DNA of 64,000 bases from Epiperipatus broadwayi (GCA_028023455.1 JAQFVV010012446.1:3102001-3166000), one strand, 5' to 3'; shown: positions 45,978 through 57,324, counted from the stretch's first letter. The notes: a model not told the origin generated them from the sequence alone. Numbers and translations are program-made.

Positions 45978-46784
45978 TATAAAAAGAAGAGGCCAACTCC
46001 GATCTAGGTCTTTCTTTTATCTTCTGGTTATGTGTTCTTAGAGTTGGAGGTTTCCGTGAGAGTGACCTGGTGCAGTGAAATGCATCTGCACAGGAACAAT
46101 ACTCACTTGCTGAATGAAGTCGTCATGCAAAAATATAAACAAAGCCTTGTGAACACTGTCTTTCGTAACGAAGAGGTCATCGCAACCAAGCTTCTAGCTT
46201 CAGCTATGGAACAGACCAGGAATGTGAAGATGCCGGCAGAAGAAACCAATTAAATTTCAATGAGCTCGGGATCCCACGAATCTACACAAACTTACCAGTA
46301 AGCTATTCTATTCATACCCTGATTGTGACTAATGAACTATTTATAATTTATAAGCTTATAATATAATCCTGATAGACATTTCCTGATTTATGAGAGATCT
46401 TTGATCCATGGATTGTTTAAAGAGAGAACTGAATGAAACGGACTATTAATTATGTAAAGTGATTACCTGCATTAGCGTGCATGTCCTTTTTAATTAATAA
46501 TAATTTATTATTAAATATTTTAATTGTATAATAAAATATTTGCCTTTAATATCACTTTCATCTGTATGTTATTAATTTTAGTTATTTATTTTAGTAGTAA
46601 GACTTGAATGTATCAATTACCTTTGTCCATAGGGTGATTATTTAAGCCTTAGGAAAATTTCATTAACAAACTTTAAAATGACAAAGAATCAAAATATTAA
46701 CTTTTTTAAAAATAATTTTCTTAATTTATGATACATGATGCAACATAATAGGTCAGCGAATTCTTGTAGAATTCTGGCGCCCAT
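45978..46784 (+). mobile_element. Possible LTR (R-U5) with TATA box
   Basis: TATAAAAA at 45978 is followed by a GC-richer, transcript-like segment (46000-46300) and ends just before a TGGCGCCCA primer site at 46785. This is the order expected for a 5' LTR on the plus strand. The U3 start is unknown and no second LTR or gag/pol was found downstream. The 73-codon ORF at 46032-46253 has no known domain. Confidence 0.4.
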
Positions 46785-46802
46785 ATTAAAATAAATAAAA
46801 AA
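46785..46802 (+). other. Primer-binding site candidate (tRNA-Lys type)
   Basis: TGGCGCCCA begins directly after the putative LTR. TGGCGCC is the usual complement of a tRNA-Lys 3' end in LTR retroelements. It supports but does not prove the LTR call. Confidence 0.45.
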
Positions 46803-48800
46803 CATTCCACCGGCAGCATAGATCGTAATAATTAGTAGGGTCATAATCAGTAAATATAGCTATGTTTTTGGAAATAGAACAAGATATTTTTCTTCTCCAT
46901 AGTTTGATTAACTTTCACTTAATAGTGTGTAAAAGAAGGTTTACCAAAACATGAAAAACATTACATGTGTAAGTTTGAAATATCATATTATTAATAAAAA
47001 GGACAAATCAATAATAATGAGACTATGTAAAAATTTAAAATCAAGTTGTTTACTAATATTGAAGTTGTTTACTTATCTAGATGTTTGTAAGAAAAACAAG
47101 AAAATGCTTAGTCAATGTTTCTAAAGAACGGTTGCCTTGACAACAGATTGAGATTGTTATTGATATTTGGATTGTCTAAGTGGTGAGTGATTTTAATGAT
47201 TATATATACAATCTAGTGGATGTTAATAGCTGTTTAATTGTAAAAACAGGTGGGCAATAAAAATATTACCAATAGTTGACAAGTGGAAAACTGTTATTAT
47301 AATCAATAGAGTCTGAAACAATAAGATTCTGAAGAATATTTTTCATAAATAATTAGAAGAAATTAATTAAACATTTAATCTTCATTTCTTTTTAATATTT
47401 TGCCTCAATTTAAAGAAATGAAAGAAAAGTAATTATATATAGTGCATTGAACTTTTTTTTTTTCCTGATACAAATCTATCCTGGATAAAATAATAATATA
47501 ACTAGCTATTTACACAGAAAAATTTATTATACGATGCATATATTTTCTTTAATATATATTTAAACTAGGGGCTCTTTACAAAAAATTTTATAGGCTTAAA
47601 ACAGTTAAGTTTCTTTACACTGCTTTAATAAATTTAATTATTTAATATTTACGAGAGGAAAAATGTTTTATTTTTAATTTAAAATAATAAATATTTAACC
47701 ATGTGGAAGTCATAAAATTAATTTTATGGTACATAATACTATCAATGATAGTTTCTTTATTATTAAGTTAATTCTGTGTTCTGGTATTTTTCACTTTAAT
47801 TTAAAATATTTGAATTAATAACTTGGAACATCTTAAGAAAAACTATCCATGTAAAAAACAAGTTTCTGTTAGGTAAAGGCCAACTTTTTTAAACATTTGA
47901 TCTTGGGATTTATTTATCGTTATAGGATATGTTTAGCTTTTACATTGGTCTTTCGTAAAAGAGAATGGATTTTATATTCTCTCTTAAGAAATTTCTAAAA
48001 TTAAAAGCTTATAGAAAGTTCATATTAAAATAACAATCCATAGAAGTATTTCTCTAATCTGTAATAATATGAATGCTTAGATTAATAACATTAAAAAATA
48101 ACATTTCAAAATATTTCTTTAATAGCATTTTCTTTTATTATTAATATTTTATTAACGTTCATTTTCTCTCTTAAAAAAATTTGCTAAGTTGCATACTGCT
48201 ACTCACATTTTGAATTATTTTATCTAAGCGTTAATTATGTAGTTATCGTAGAGAAATTATCATTCACAGTAACATTTAAAAGTGATATTAGGGCAGTTTA
48301 AGTCACCAACTTCAAAAATACAAGAACAGATATATAAAAGCATAAATTTATATAATTAATTATTATCATATTTAATGCCATGTTTTATTTGTAATAGTCA
48401 TAAGGAAATCACTTCAACACATGCACTATACACATGTGTTGGGGTGATTCTCTTATGATCTCTAAGCATAAATTGAAAACGATATATGAATTTTATAATT
48501 TTCTGAAATTAGGTTAAAGAGAGAGAGTCTTGTTAAATGTTTTATTTAAACTATAAACTTTGCATGAGACAAAGTTTTTGGAGAAGTTGAATTAGAAAGA
48601 GAATTAGTAAAACAAGTTGGAAGGATAAGATTGATTATGCAGGACTGTTGAAAAAAAAATTATTGAGAATTATAACGCAAAATAGAAATACAATCTTAAG
48701 AAGAGGAACAGTTATGACTATTTAAAAAGACGAACATAAGATACAAAAGTCTAGAGAAAGAAAGCATTCTGGTTTGGCGTGTGAGATCTGCCTTTTGGCA
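46802..48800. other. AT-rich stretch, nothing firm
   Basis: No coding frame above 60 codons is found after the primer-site candidate. A small hairpin at 48411-48453 (caacacatg...catgtgttg) is the only clear structure. Confidence 0.35.
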
Positions 48801-48815
48801 GATGATAATAATATA

Positions 48816-49350
48816 CAGGGCCAGAGAGGGGAAACAGAAGATATTAGGACCTTCAACTTGGCAATTCAATATGTTAAACAAAAATATAAAAAAAGGCAAA
48901 GTGATGTCATGGCTCGTAGAATGACCTTAATTTTACAGTTAAATTCCCCCTAAAAATATTTGAGAAAAACTTTTCCAAGCATACCACGAGTTGAAAACAT
49001 AAGCCAGTTTTAGGGATGAGGTGCCAATTTTTCGACTCTGCGACAAAAGAGACTGCAGTGCTCGGCGACTGATAAAACCATAGTCTCAGCTCCCATCAGT
49101 CAGTTCTATGCTAACAGTGTTTTACGATACTAACAGTGCTAGAATGAATCTACTCTATCCAAGTGCTATCTGGATCTGATCTGCTTACTTGCTTCTGCAA
49201 CTCCTAATTAACTGCTCCCGGAGTCTTATTTTTGGCCCTGTAAGTAAAAACTCTCATTTCTTCTCTCTCTCCCCGTATTCTTATTTTAAATTTTGAAGCG
49301 CCTCTAAAATATTAGTTGCCCTGGACCTCGCATTTTTCTGAAAGGCCCTG
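48816..49350. mobile_element. Non-autonomous hAT-type element with 8-bp TSD
   Basis: This 535-bp element starts CAGGGCC and ends GGCCCTG. It is flanked on both sides by the identical 8 bp ATAATATA (48808-48815 and 49351-49358). An 8-bp target duplication and CAGGG-type short inverted ends are the marks of hAT transposons. The inside has no transposase frame. Its GC-richer right half (49010-49340) is unlike the flanks. Confidence 0.8.
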
Positions 49351-50068
49351 ATAATATATACATTTTAAATAATACAAATTTATATATACGTTGCACAACA
49401 ACAACAAAAAATAACAATTTGGTTAAATTTTAATTATTATATCAATAATCTAAAAATAGAATAGAAATTTAAGTATAATAGAATTATATAAAAATAATAC
49501 AGTAATTATTATAATTTTTAAGTAATTCCATTAACTAAATAAAAAATAAATGTAAATAACTTTTTATTAAAAATAAAATAATAGATAACTGAGACAAATG
49601 TTCTTTAAGTTTGTTAATGCAGGTATACATTCATAATACTTAAGAAAATACATTCAATTTTGAATTGAAAAATTTGTTGTAGATAGAAAAAATTATTAAG
49701 CTAAGAAAAAAAGATAGAAAGAAATAAAAGATAGAAATAATTAAAAATGTGCTTTTATATGTATGTGACACAAAAGTATATACATACACACTTATTTGAG
49801 AATTGATTAAAATGTAATTTTTTTTTCTTTTAAAAAGATTCTCTGAAATAAAAATTTAGTTTTAGACTTTATACAAATATTTTAAAAAAGTAAACAATAA
49901 ATATTTTATTTAATACATCAAATCAGGCTTTTATTCCTTATAGGAACCTTATCAAGATGTTTCCTCTTTTGCAATCAATAATAATATATTCTACAGCAAT
50001 TCCATTCAGTGGACATTATTTAAATTATAATACAATAAATATACAAAACGTAAAATACATATATAGAG

Positions 50069-50340
50069 GGAGAGCTCGCAAATAAGCTCTTAACAAGCTT
50101 TGCAGAATATCCCCAACCTGACTGGTTTCTGCTACTGACTTCCTCAGTGAGGTGCTAATCTAATGCTTGAATATCCTAGCACCTCACTGAGGAAGCCAGT
50201 AGCAGAAACCGGTCTGAGGTTGGGAATATTCTGCAAAGCTTGTTAAGAGCTTATTTGCGAGTTCTATATATAACATTTGTAATACAAGCTTGTTAAATTA
50301 GGTCATGTGACATATGACTTGATTTCTTTGTAATATATAT
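50069..50340. mobile_element. Family F fold-back retroposon, copy F2
   Basis: The arms agctcgcaaataagctcttaac and the inverse gttaagagcttatttgcgag enclose one pair of inner units. The cores are CACTGAGGAAGCCAGTAGCAGAAACC at about 50178 and its complement at 50135. The right tail (aattaggtcatgtgacatatgacttg) matches F1 closely. The target-site duplication is unclear because of the TA-rich flank. Confidence 0.75.
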
Positions 50341-50502
50341 ATATTCAAACTACAAAATAAATCAACAAAAAATAATATTTTAATTATAACTTCTTAAAGT
50401 TTCCAATAATCCAACAATGGCCATTTTCCTCCTAATTGCACAAGTCTTTTAACCATGTTTTCCTGCATATATAAAACTCAAAATCATGATAATGTATTCA
50501 TT

Positions 50503-50985
50503 TTTTAGATCACCGTCAATTATTATCAATACGCTGTAGGATGAAGATCTTTCCAAGTTCAATCCATCTTCTCCGATCTCTAGCCATTCTTCTTCACATC
50601 ATCCCTGCACACTTTCTTATTTCATCCATCCATCTCACACGTGGTCTTTTTCTGGGTCTTTTACAATCTCTTGGAATCTGATTTAAGATTTCAATTGTCC
50701 ATCTATTATCATTCTTCTAGCATTATGTCCAGCCCAACTCCACTTCAGTCTTTTAATTCTTTTAATGTCAGTAACACCTGTTTGTTCGCTTACCCATGTA
50801 TTGTGTTTTCAATCTCTTCTTGTTATTCCTAACATGCATCTTTCAATATTTCTTTGAGTGGTCTGAAGTCTCTGTATTGCTCTTCTATTGTGCTCAAGTT
50901 TCAGATCCATAAGTAAAAACTGGTAAAACACATTTATTAAAAACCTTTTTCAAACACAAAGGCGTATTTTTTCGATACTGATCAT
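50503..50985 (-). mobile_element. RTE-type LINE 3' fragment, decayed (copy 6)
   Basis: Minus-strand sequence matches copy 5 from its tail (ATTGATAATAATTGACGG, near the end) up to about 50985. It has frameshifts in the R-D-D-N and E-T-W-T-L-N regions. The GAT tail is eroded and no long frame remains. Confidence 0.75.
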
Positions 50986-51343
50986 AAAATGAATTGTGAG
51001 AAAAATATTCATATAATATTTTAAAAATTGCAAAAAAAAAATATTATGAAATTTTATATATACAGGAAAAATTTAACAAATGTGTAAACATCATTAAGGC
51101 CCATTAGGAGAGGGGGATAATCATCGTCAGATTATTGGAAAGTTTATATTATTTTTTATAGATTAAAAAATTGGATTGTAATGTGTTTCTATTTTTATTA
51201 GTTTTTATCTACTTATACAAGTATTTACTATTGATGTGTTTATTGTATTATAACTTAAATAATATCTACTGGATGGAATTACTATAGAATAGGTTGTCAT
51301 GTGTTAGTAAAAGAGGAAACATCTTGATATGGTTCCTATAAAG

Positions 51344-51834
51344 TAGCGTTTCTCAATCTTTTTACCACACGACCCAATAGAACTCATTAAAATAGTTCTG
51401 CGACCCAAATGTTTATTACATAAATTATAATATAAAATAAAAGAGATATTACATCAGCACGGTATTTTATATATGTATATATTCGGATCAATTTGATAAT
51501 ATTTATAATGAACAAATAATTTGTAAGTTAAAAGTTGAGTTAAAGTTAAACTACCTATTTTTAATCTAAAAGCTTAACACATTTTGTTAATTGCCAAAAA
51601 AAAGTGTTTTCTTTTCAAATAATCGCGAAATTTAACATTATTATTATTTAAGTTCAAATTTACAAATGAATTTGAGAAAACTACACAAAGCAGTACTTAC
51701 TATTTTTTTTTATTAATAATAATATTTTCTTAAAATGTAAAAATATTTTTGCTATCAGATATTTATGTTTTTATTTCTTGGTGCATGTTCACAACCCATT
51801 AAAAATTTAACGCGACTCATGCTGCTATAAAGAA
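51344..51834. mobile_element. Non-autonomous hAT-type element, TSD CTATAAAG
   Basis: This 491-bp element is flanked by identical 8-bp CTATAAAG (51336-51343 and 51835-51842). The left end TAGCGTTTCTCAATCTTTTT and then ACGACCC resemble the widespread hAT end (CAG.GTTTCTCAACC, CGACCC). The right end in complement starts CAGCATGAGTCGCG. Terminal inverted repeats are short and imperfect. No transposase frame is present. Confidence 0.7.
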
Positions 51835-51977
51835 TGAGAGCCTGGTTTGATATCTTAAATAAAATTTATAATTATTTTTAAGCTGACTATTTCAATCTTG
51901 TTGAAAATTGATTATTATTTTAAATTTTATAAAGAAGACAATATTTAAGCTTAAAATTTGACCATTTAAAATAGAAT

Positions 51978-52289
51978 CACATGATCACCATCTCTTATAC
52001 TCAATTGTTTATAGACAATGCAAAACTCTCCATACAGTAGTGCCACCCTGTGCCAATCAGAGTAATCAGTGAATGCCAGAAGGCTTGTGCATAAAATCCC
52101 TATCTAATGCCTACTCATCCAATATCCCCAGACTAGTTTCCTCACTGACGAAGGCCACAAGCCAGAAACTAGTCTGGGGTTATTGGATGAGTAGGCATTA
52201 GATAGGGATTTTATGCACAAGCCTTCTGGCATTCATTGATTACTCGGGTTGGCACAGGGTGGCACTACTGTATGGAGAGTTTTGCATTG
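51978..52289. mobile_element. Family A fold-back retroposon, copy A6
   Basis: This 312-bp element is flanked by a perfect 13-bp duplication TTTAAAATAGAAT (51965-51977 and 52290-52302). It is a near-perfect palindrome (gcaaaactctccatacagta ... tactgtatggagagttttgc). The core CACTGACGAAGGCCACAAGCCAGAAAC is at 52144 on the right arm only; the left arm stops at actagtttc. It lies 70 bp from the exon A donor. Confidence 0.85.
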
Positions 52290-52358
52290 TTTAAAATAGA
52301 ATATATATATATAAATAGGCATAACTGATATATTCATTATATTAAGCACTATAAATAC

Positions 52359-52533
52359 CTTTAATCCAATAATCATCTTGCAATGCTTCTACTAAAAAAA
52401 GAGCACCATTATCACCAATATCAGAATTGTTGTTAAGTGTAATTCTTCGAAGACCAGACATTTGGTAAACATTAGGATTTTGGTAGCGTAAACTGTTTTG
52501 CCAAGCTTCATCAAGATGAATTACACTCTGGTA
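52359..52533 (-). CDS. CEP78: CEP78-like gene, exon A (first recognised exon)
   Basis: This 175-bp exon is preceded on the minus strand by an ATTAG acceptor and followed by an AAAG|GTATTT donor. It reads 58 codons in phase 0 plus one base. The product starts Y-Q, contains W-x-x-S-L-R-Y, then G-L-R-R-I-T-L-N, I-G-D-x-G-A and ends W-I-K. These are landmarks I recall from the vertebrate CEP78 leucine-rich-repeat region. CEP78 is a centrosomal and centriolar protein tied to PLK4 and ciliogenesis. The leftover G joins CT of the next exon to give Ala-Leu-Asp-Leu, as in the family. Exons for the N-terminal LRRs should lie upstream (higher coordinates). I found none up to 64000. Confidence 0.85.
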
Positions 52534-52586
52534 CTAATAATGAAAATTTTAATTAGTAAATTATTTGATAATAGTTAATGCTACTA

Positions 52587-52938
52587 GTTGTTTAGCCCAT
52601 ACAAGTTGCTTGATGGCATTGTTTATGTGAAAAAACACATAATTATAACGTTACTAAACTGACTTTTTGATTTATCTGATTTGTTTTTTTTTATTTATCC
52701 GATTTGTTTTTATTTTTATATATAAATACAATACATGTATTAATTAATTATTTTTGATTGTAAACAAATTAGTTGTTTTTTTTAATTTTGTTTTAACAAC
52801 ACACATTTATTTCAAACATCTTGCCTAAATATGACACTGCCGTAACGTTATCGAGCCGACCTTTTTTTGATTTATCGCATTTTTATGTGTTTTTGCATAT
52901 AAACAACACCAACAAGCGACTTGTATGGGCTAAACAAC
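52587..52938. mobile_element. Mariner-type MITE, family G copy 2
   Basis: This 352-bp element has ends GTTGTTTAGCCCATACAAG and the inverse, flanked by TA (52585-52586 and 52939-52940). The terminal repeats extend over 50 bp with mismatches (gcttgatggcattgttta and complement). The inner TAACGTTACT and TAACGTTATC also occur in copy 1. Nothing is coded. It lies 54 bp upstream of exon A. Confidence 0.75.
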
Positions 52939-53162
52939 TAGTACCTAATTAACTAAACTAAAATGAATAATAAGAAAAAATAGCATTTGATTTATTTGTA
53001 AAGACCAAAATAATTATGTTCAACTATCGAATATATATATATATATAATAGTCAATTTTAGACATAATTTATCACCATGTTTAAAGTTCAATATAGTATT
53101 GGATCCGTACTCAATAGTCAGTATTTATATAAAAGTTTATGATGATTGTATTTTATTAGTAA

Positions 53163-53608
53163 GAATATGTTGGACTACTTCTATCATCTAATATTAATTG
53201 TTAAATGTCTTTAGAAAATTCAAATTTTATTTAAACTATTCAAATACATTTTATTAATATCACACATACTAGTAAATAATACATTTTGAGTGGTATTATT
53301 CTCTTTTCTTATTTGGGTGTTGTCGCCTTGATTAATCTAGTACTGTCTCTGGTTAGATCTGCATCACCTGAAGAAGAGAGGAAAATATCATTCAAAATGT
53401 CAGGCAAAACTCTCCATACAGTAGTGCCACCCAGTGCCAACCAGAGAAATCAATGTCATAGCATAAGATATGGTGATCATGTGATATTTACTAACTTGTG
53501 TGTTACGCTAACAGTTGAATATATTTGAAAAGTTTAAATAATGTTTGCATTTTTCTAAAGACATTTAATAATTAATATTAGATGATGAAAATTGTCTAAC
53601 ATATAATT
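53163..53608. mobile_element. Family D fold-back SINE D5 with nested family A
   Basis: The outer arms gttggactacttctatcatctaa and tagatgatg.aaattgtctaac are family D ends. The right arm holds CACCTGAAGAAGAGAG at about 53367. At 53401-53490 a 90-bp family A copy (caggcaaaactctccatac ... ggtgatcatgtgat) interrupts it, so family A inserted after D. An 80-codon plus frame across it is an artefact of the fusion. Confidence 0.7.
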
Positions 53609-54239
53609 ACTATAGATGGTATTATTCAGATTCATTCCACATAGAATGTCTTGAATCTGCAAATAGATTATTTCTTATTTGCAGTATAAACAACTTACAG
53701 AGGGAGAGTATGGAGTTTAGTCACTCAGTATATTACTTTGATATATTATTCTTTTTCATTTGTTGAAAATATGCTGAATTTCATTTTATATTGTGATTTT
53801 ATAATCAATTCTAGTAGAAATGTTTAAAGTAGGATGTGATTTCCCCATCATTTTTAAAGAATTAAAACATTTTTTTCTTTTTTGTCTTTAAAATCTGTCA
53901 ATTAGAGATGGAAATGTTTAATGTCAGAATATATTTCTTTAAAATACAATCACATATGAATTAAATCATAAGTTAATTTCTCTTTTTTGTTAAATAAAAA
54001 AAACATTTACAATGTTAAAAAAAAAAGATTCCTAAATCTGTGTGCATAAATTATCATAAGTATTTTTTCCTCAAGAGATCAAAGGTTATTGTCTATTAAG
54101 AATATTTTATTGTATATAAAATGTCTTCAGAAATATATTTATACATAAATAGTTGTAAATCTGATTTTTCTTTCTTTTCATGAATTATCACTGATATGTA
54201 TCTAATAGCAAATAATTTGATATGGCTTTTTAGCAGTGA

Positions 54240-54720
54240 ATATTTTTAAAATATACTCAGTGACCCAATAGAGGGATCAGTTCTCTCTTCAAGCTGCCTG
54301 CAATATTACCTCTGAAACAACGTATGTTAAGGTGCTAGTAAAGCGGGATTATAACTCGTGACATGAAATTTAACAGTGTTTTGTATCTTAACTCTCGATG
54401 ATGGAACAACATAACTAACATTAAATTTTATTATAAATTAGGCAAAATGGCACTGAAATCTATGAAACGATTCAAACTATGTATGAATTAAAACTATAAG
54501 TTGTAAAAAAAATTTTCAACATTTCATGATGGCAGGGAGAGCATTGAAGAGATCTAAGAAGATATTAAAAACACTGTCATATTTCATATCGTAACTTGTG
54601 ATTCACACATGCTAGTATCTTAAAATTTTTGTAATGAATAGCTAACCAATATTACTGTGTAACACATACATTAGTCTAGCATCAGTTTTGCAGGCAGTTT
54701 GGAGAGAGAACCAGTCACCT
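54240..54720. repeat. Family J dispersed repeat, copy 3
   Basis: It contains gagagcattgaagagatc, catatcgtaacttgtgat and cagtttggagagagaaccagtcacc in the order seen at 5.8 and 36.5 kb, and an inverted partner near 54290 (gttctctcttcaagctgcctgcaa). This shows the family too is partly fold-back. Confidence 0.5.
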
Positions 54721-54789
54721 TTCACTAGTACACACTGCATATTTTATATTTTTTGTTTATCAATTTCGTCATGTTTAAATATTTTAAAA

Positions 54790-55540
54790 AATAATGACAC
54801 TTGTGCATTATCCTGTCTGCCAAGCTTGACAGACAACTTTTTTAAAAATATACAGTGTCAGGGGCATACACGTAACAATTGTATTTAATATTTAAAGTTT
54901 TTATTATTATTATTATTATTATTACAATGTTATATTTCTATTTTTTTTATATATAAATACAAAAAAAAATAAAGTGGAAATACTATAATTAATTATAATT
55001 AACAATAATAAATAAAAGGGAAATATAACATGTAAAAGTCAAGGTCTATATATATTAAAACAGTAATCAAATATCCTCACCCTTCTTTATAAAAAAATGC
55101 ATATAAAGCTATTTCATGTATTTTTATATATAACATGTAAAGGCTGAAGTCTATATATATCAAAACAGTAATCAGATATCCTCCCTATCATAAATAATAT
55201 CATTTCATTATTTATAAGGGGTTAGTGAGAATATTTGATTACTGTTTTAATATATATATATATATACACATCAGCATTTACACATTATAATATTTATCTT
55301 TTATTTATAATTGTTAATTATAATGTTTCCACTTTATTTAGTTTTTTGAATTAATATAAAAAAAAATAGAAACATAATGTTATAATAAAAGAAAGGAAAT
55401 ATTAAATACGACTGCTACTTGTCAGCAATTTTGTTTTTTAACATTTATTGTATGCCCCTGAAACAGTATATTTAAAAAAAATCACTTGTCAAGGTTGATA
55501 GACAGCATTATGCACAAATACCAAAATAATAAAGTACGTT
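54790..55540. repeat. Large fold-back, arms about 320 bp
   Basis: The left arm (about 54800-55110) and right arm (about 55210-55530) are inverted copies: gacagacaactttttt.aaa...ggggcatac and its complement gtatgcccctgaaac...cttgtcaaggttgatagacag. Two copies of a gtctatatatat.aaaacagtaatca block lie in the left part. An (ATT)n run at 54900-54923 sits in the left arm. No core motif or coding frame was found. Confidence 0.7.
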
Positions 55541-56039
55541 AAAAAAATGGTCAATAAATATAGTAATTCAGGAATTTGGAATTAACATTCTAAACACCAA
55601 TGAATAATATATATATAAAATATTGTTTCCTAAAAAAAAAAAGCTGCAAACTTCTAAGATAAATTTCAGAGTCTGATGGATTTTAAGATATAATTTAATC
55701 TGTTAATTATGCAAATATATCTTAGCCAAAAAAAATTAACAGATTTAAATAACTCCTGTAACATCCCAGATGTGCCATATTTCAATTAGTTTTAAGATAT
55801 TTGTATCTCATCTGCACAACTCAAATTATGAAGCAGAATAAATATATCACTTAAAATAATTATTGAAATAAGTAAAAATTCTTTGCTAAATTAATGAAAT
55901 TTCAAAATCTTAATGAATTTCATGTACTACTAAATCAACAAAACACTTCAAAGCAATAATTTTTTAAAAATAAAAGTATTTTAATTTTAAAAGTTTATAA
56001 ATTCGAGCGAAAATACAAATTTTGTCAATATGCATAGGA

Positions 56040-56225
56040 ACTGACGTCGCAATGCAAACGGCTAACTATACGATCGTAGTGTTGTTAGAAGACGTAGTTG
56101 TTCGGATGCGGAAAAAATTGGCCGCGTTTGTAACCACTATCTAAGTGGCTACTATGATTGCAGTCGTGTATTAGCCGTAGGTTCAGCCGCGAAAGCGGTA
56201 TTATTCTGTATTTTTGCACAGAAAC
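56040..56225. other. Isolated CpG-rich patch
   Basis: Some fifteen CpG in about 180 bp (for example gacgtcg, cgatcgt, ccgcgaaagcgg) stand out from the CpG-poor surroundings. There is no frame and no tRNA fold. It could be a promoter-like patch or a recently inserted repeat. I found no exon beside it. Confidence 0.35.
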
Positions 56226-57324
56226 AGTGCCACCAGTCGATGTACAGTGCATATTTTACAACTACAAAATATTTATTAATACTTAAAATCGATGGATTCA
56301 AAGAAACATAAATTCATTATCCCAGAATTTCATAAAGAAAGATGAAATGATTTGAAGATACTGCTAAAATATTAAGCGGCATCATTAAGTGGCAAGTATT
56401 TCATTAAGGAGAATATGTTTTAATTTTGCATATTAAATTTTTAAAAATAGGATTATAATTTTGCTTCAAATGTCTATGTGAATTTTATACGAGATTAGCA
56501 AATAGAATCAATTTTATTAAAAATAAATCTCTTTGTGGAAGCTTACGTTGAAGCAGGTATCTTTGTACAAACCAATATTAGATATCATTATCCTTTCATT
56601 GAAATATTTAACAATTACAAAAATCGATATTAAGATAGACTTCGCAGCAAATCCATCACTATGTGATCTCCTTTTATTTACCAATCTGCCTTTTTCTATA
56701 AAAACTTGTAGACATTTACCTGTTGAATCTTAAGTATTGATGACTTTTTAGCTACAAATATTGTCCTTCATTTGTGTCTTGAAGTGCTCACATTTAAGCA
56801 AAATTTGCTTTTTCTTTGTATCTGTATTTTAAAAATAAAAATTAAAATATATTTTTTTTATGTCCATTATCTCTTGCTTTATCATCATCATCAACAATAA
56901 TGTTCTATTGCTCTGTTGAGTAATCACTAGGCAGGATATTCATAACAAAGATCTAAATAGGTCTGTTTAAATGTACAAACTGCTAAATCTGTCCTCATTG
57001 TTGCTATCTTATTGGTGAGGGCTTTTGCAAAATAAAAAAAATATATGAATAAAAGATGTCAGAACTGATATGTGAGATAATAAAGAATAGAAATATGGTT
57101 ATGCAATCACGAGCCCATTGTCACAATTACTGCAAAGAAATGACCAATAGCTTATTAACCAGAATCTATACTAACACAGGTGAATAGAAAAAATAAGGTA
57201 AAAAATAATAATAATTGGGGAGAAAAACCTTTAACAGTTAACAACTTATAATTACCAAGCCCCAATAATATTCTTGTTTTGGCATTGTTTATTGATTAAT
57301 CACATTAAACTTTAAATCTAAAAG

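Larger units (their letters stand above)
13908..52533 (-). other. CEP78: Span of partial CEP78-like gene, six exons
   Basis: The six exons total 1008 nt, exactly 336 codons, over 38626 bp. Introns A-B to E-F are 10681, 3436, 10304, 1928 and 11269 bp. Every splice site is GT-AG and every donor has G at position -1. The order LRR, post-LRR helix, basic linker, PWR segment, coiled-coil start matches CEP78. All introns but the smallest contain several transposon copies. No alternative exon is needed because the phases close without gaps. Confidence 0.8.

Noticed and set aside
46032-46253. 73-codon plus ORF
   Set aside because: It sits in a putative LTR R-U5 segment; no known domain, so no gene was called.
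55600-56250. Possible first exons of the CEP78-like gene on the minus strand
   Set aside because: I looked for LRR-like or N-terminal CEP78-like frames upstream of exon A and found only stop-broken sequence.
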